From Candidatus Eiseniibacteriota bacterium (lineage in GTDB: Bacteria > Eisenbacteria > RBG-16-71-46): a stretch of DNA of 7,169 nucleotides. The translations under genes and the position numbers were made by a program. The stretch covers positions 1 through 7,169 of the forward strand of contig JAIOPA010000086.1 in NCBI GenBank assembly GCA_021414165.1, written 5' to 3'. The notes beneath the pieces are model-generated. The model was not told where the DNA came from. It did no database searches and saw only the letters and a list, made by a program, of their open reading frames with translations. Shown here in pieces: positions 6,246 through 7,169 of the stretch (position 1 is the stretch's first letter; each line of letters begins with the position of its first letter).

Positions 6246-7168
6246 CGCTGCGCACTCACGGAATCCATGGAGGCGTCGGGACCTGCGGGGACCGGCGCCT
6301 TCGTCGCGTGTGCGAGCGGCGGTGCCACGTCGAGCGCCTGATACGTGAGCAGCACGCGCTGGCCGGTCGCCAGTTGCATCGGCTGGGCGGCCCCGAGGTG
6401 CGGCTGCATGAGCGCGATCGGGCTCACCACCACGACCGGATGCGACTCCAGATCATAGCGGCGCTGCCAGTCGGCGACCTTGAGCAGTAGCTTGGGATAC
6501 CCCGAGGGCTGAACCGTGAGATCGCGGCGGCGATACTCGACGCGCTGCAGATACAGCATGGCCATGAACTCACGCCACTCGCAGATGACCAGGGCGGAAT
6601 CCGGCAGGCTCGCGGCCGCCGACTCGATGAACGTGCGCGGCTCGGTCACGTGGCGCATGCTGGGGAACAGCCGGTGCTGCGGCATGTCGTCTTCTTCGAT
6701 GACCCGCGACTCGAGCGGCCCGAACGGATGCTCGTAGGCCAGCAGCCGCGCGCCGTGGGCCACCAACATGCCGGCGGCGAGCAGTGCGATGGCCAGCACC
6801 GCTCGGCTGTGGCCCGCGAGCCGAGGGCCGAGCCACTCCATGGCGGGCTCGAGACCCTGGGCCACGAACACCGCGAACACGAGGAAGCCCGGGATGAGGA
6901 ACACCGCGAGGATCTTGCCGCCGGAGAACAGCAGCGAGAACGCCAGTGTGGCGAGCCCCATGCCGAGCAGTAGCTGCGTCTCGGCGCGATGGCTGGCCCA
7001 ACGGCGCGCGGCGGCATACAGCGCGATGAATGCCGCGATCGGACCGAGCTCGAACAGACCGAGCAGGAACGCCGAGTCGGATACGTTCTTGGCGAGTGCG
7101 CGCACGTCCAGATGGAACGGCACCGGCGGGTACTCGTTCCGCGACATGATGAGCCAGCGGAAGCGATC
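6188..7168 (-). CDS. Multi-pass membrane protein, C-terminal part, DUF2723/glycosyltransferase-like (5' truncated)
   Basis: The frame is open past the right window edge, reading DRFRWLI before the first ATG (at 7147, complement), so that ATG is probably internal and most of the protein is missing. Counting from it, hydrophobic membrane segments are seen at about 26-47, 58-76, 79-97 and 115-134, followed by a soluble domain (about 140-319). The pattern of several helices followed by LPDSALVICEWREFMAMLYL (181-200), a Tyr/Arg-rich VEYRRRDLTV and a later VSPIAL strand resembles the end of DUF2723 (GT-C-like, protein O-mannosyltransferase-related) proteins, which transfer sugars from lipid carriers outside the membrane. 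The catalytic N-terminal part is not visible, so enzymatic function is only inferred. The last 50 residues are Pro/Ala-rich and not recognised. The gene ends with TAG inside the end of the convergent peroxidase gene. Confidence 0.75.
   Translation of the reverse strand, partial: DRFRWLIMSRNEYPPVPFHLDVRALAKNVSDSAFLLGLFELGPIAAFIALYAAARRWASHRAETQLLLGMGLATLAFSLLFSGGKILAVFLIPGFLVFAVFVAQGLEPAMEWLGPRLAGHSRAVLAIALLAAGMLVAHGARLLAYEHPFGPLESRVIEEDDMPQHRLFPSMRHVTEPRTFIESAAASLPDSALVICEWREFMAMLYLQRVEYRRRDLTVQPSGYPKLLLKVADWQRRYDLESHPVVVVSPIALMQPHLGAAQPMQLATGQRVLLTYQALDVAPPLAHATKAPVPAGPDASMDSVSAQRQSNLTVRKVLALPPLSRR
6271..6300. terminator. Possible hairpin terminator between/within the convergent gene ends
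   Basis: AGGCGTCGG at 6271-6279 pairs with 6292-6300 as a 9-bp stem with one T:G pair and a 12-base loop, starting 25 bases after the peroxidase stop. No T tract follows on either strand and the sequence is also coding for the minus-strand gene, so it may be fortuitous. It is the only terminator-like structure I see after the peroxidase. Confidence 0.3.
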
Positions 7169-7169
7169 C

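Noticed and set aside
1..7169. CRISPR arrays, transposases, tRNA/rRNA genes, phage or defence genes
   Set aside because: I found no regularly spaced direct repeats, no cloverleaf-like segment, and no coding region resembling transposase, integrase or defence proteins.

Overview
The window is high-GC bacterial DNA with strong G/C bias at third codon positions and short intergenic gaps. No 16S or other phylogenetic marker is present. The FlgD-like (T9SS/FlgD Ig-type) C-terminal domain on a secreted di-heme protein, together with the general composition, suggests a Gemmatimonadota, Candidatus Eisenbacteria or other FCB-related lineage, probably from an environmental or metagenomic assembly. That placement is inference.

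Layout: (1) 2-1519 (+) is a 5'-truncated M2-family (ACE-like) zinc peptidase. (2) 1516-2604 (+) is a family III (CaiB/BaiF, SUGCT-like) CoA-transferase that overlaps the peptidase stop by four bases (GTGA) and appears to lack about 30 conserved internal residues. (3) 2605-2752 is a short intergenic region with a plausible extended -10 promoter and a good ribosome-binding site. (4) 2753-3904 (+) is a citrate synthase with all expected motifs but an in-frame TAG at codon 46. It is followed by a strong terminator-type hairpin at 3923-3955. (5) 3905-4268 is a non-coding gap holding that hairpin and several short inverted repeats. (6) 4269-6245 (+) is an exported di-heme cytochrome c peroxidase/MauG-like protein with extra C-terminal beta domains ending in a FlgD-like module. 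(7) 6188-7168 (-) is the 3' part of a membrane protein resembling DUF2723 glycosyltransferases. It runs convergently into the peroxidase gene and overlaps its last 58 bases.

The first three genes are co-oriented and fit central carbon metabolism: peptide breakdown, CoA-ester activation of an organic acid and entry into the TCA cycle. Only the peptidase/CoA-transferase pair looks translationally coupled, and citrate synthase seems to have its own promoter. The peroxidase is a separate exported function. I do not see a mobile element, CRISPR array, RNA gene or clear new multi-gene system. The most notable signals are the amber codon inside an otherwise intact citrate synthase, the internal deletion in the neighbouring CoA-transferase, and the Tyr-ligated, FlgD-tailed peroxidase.
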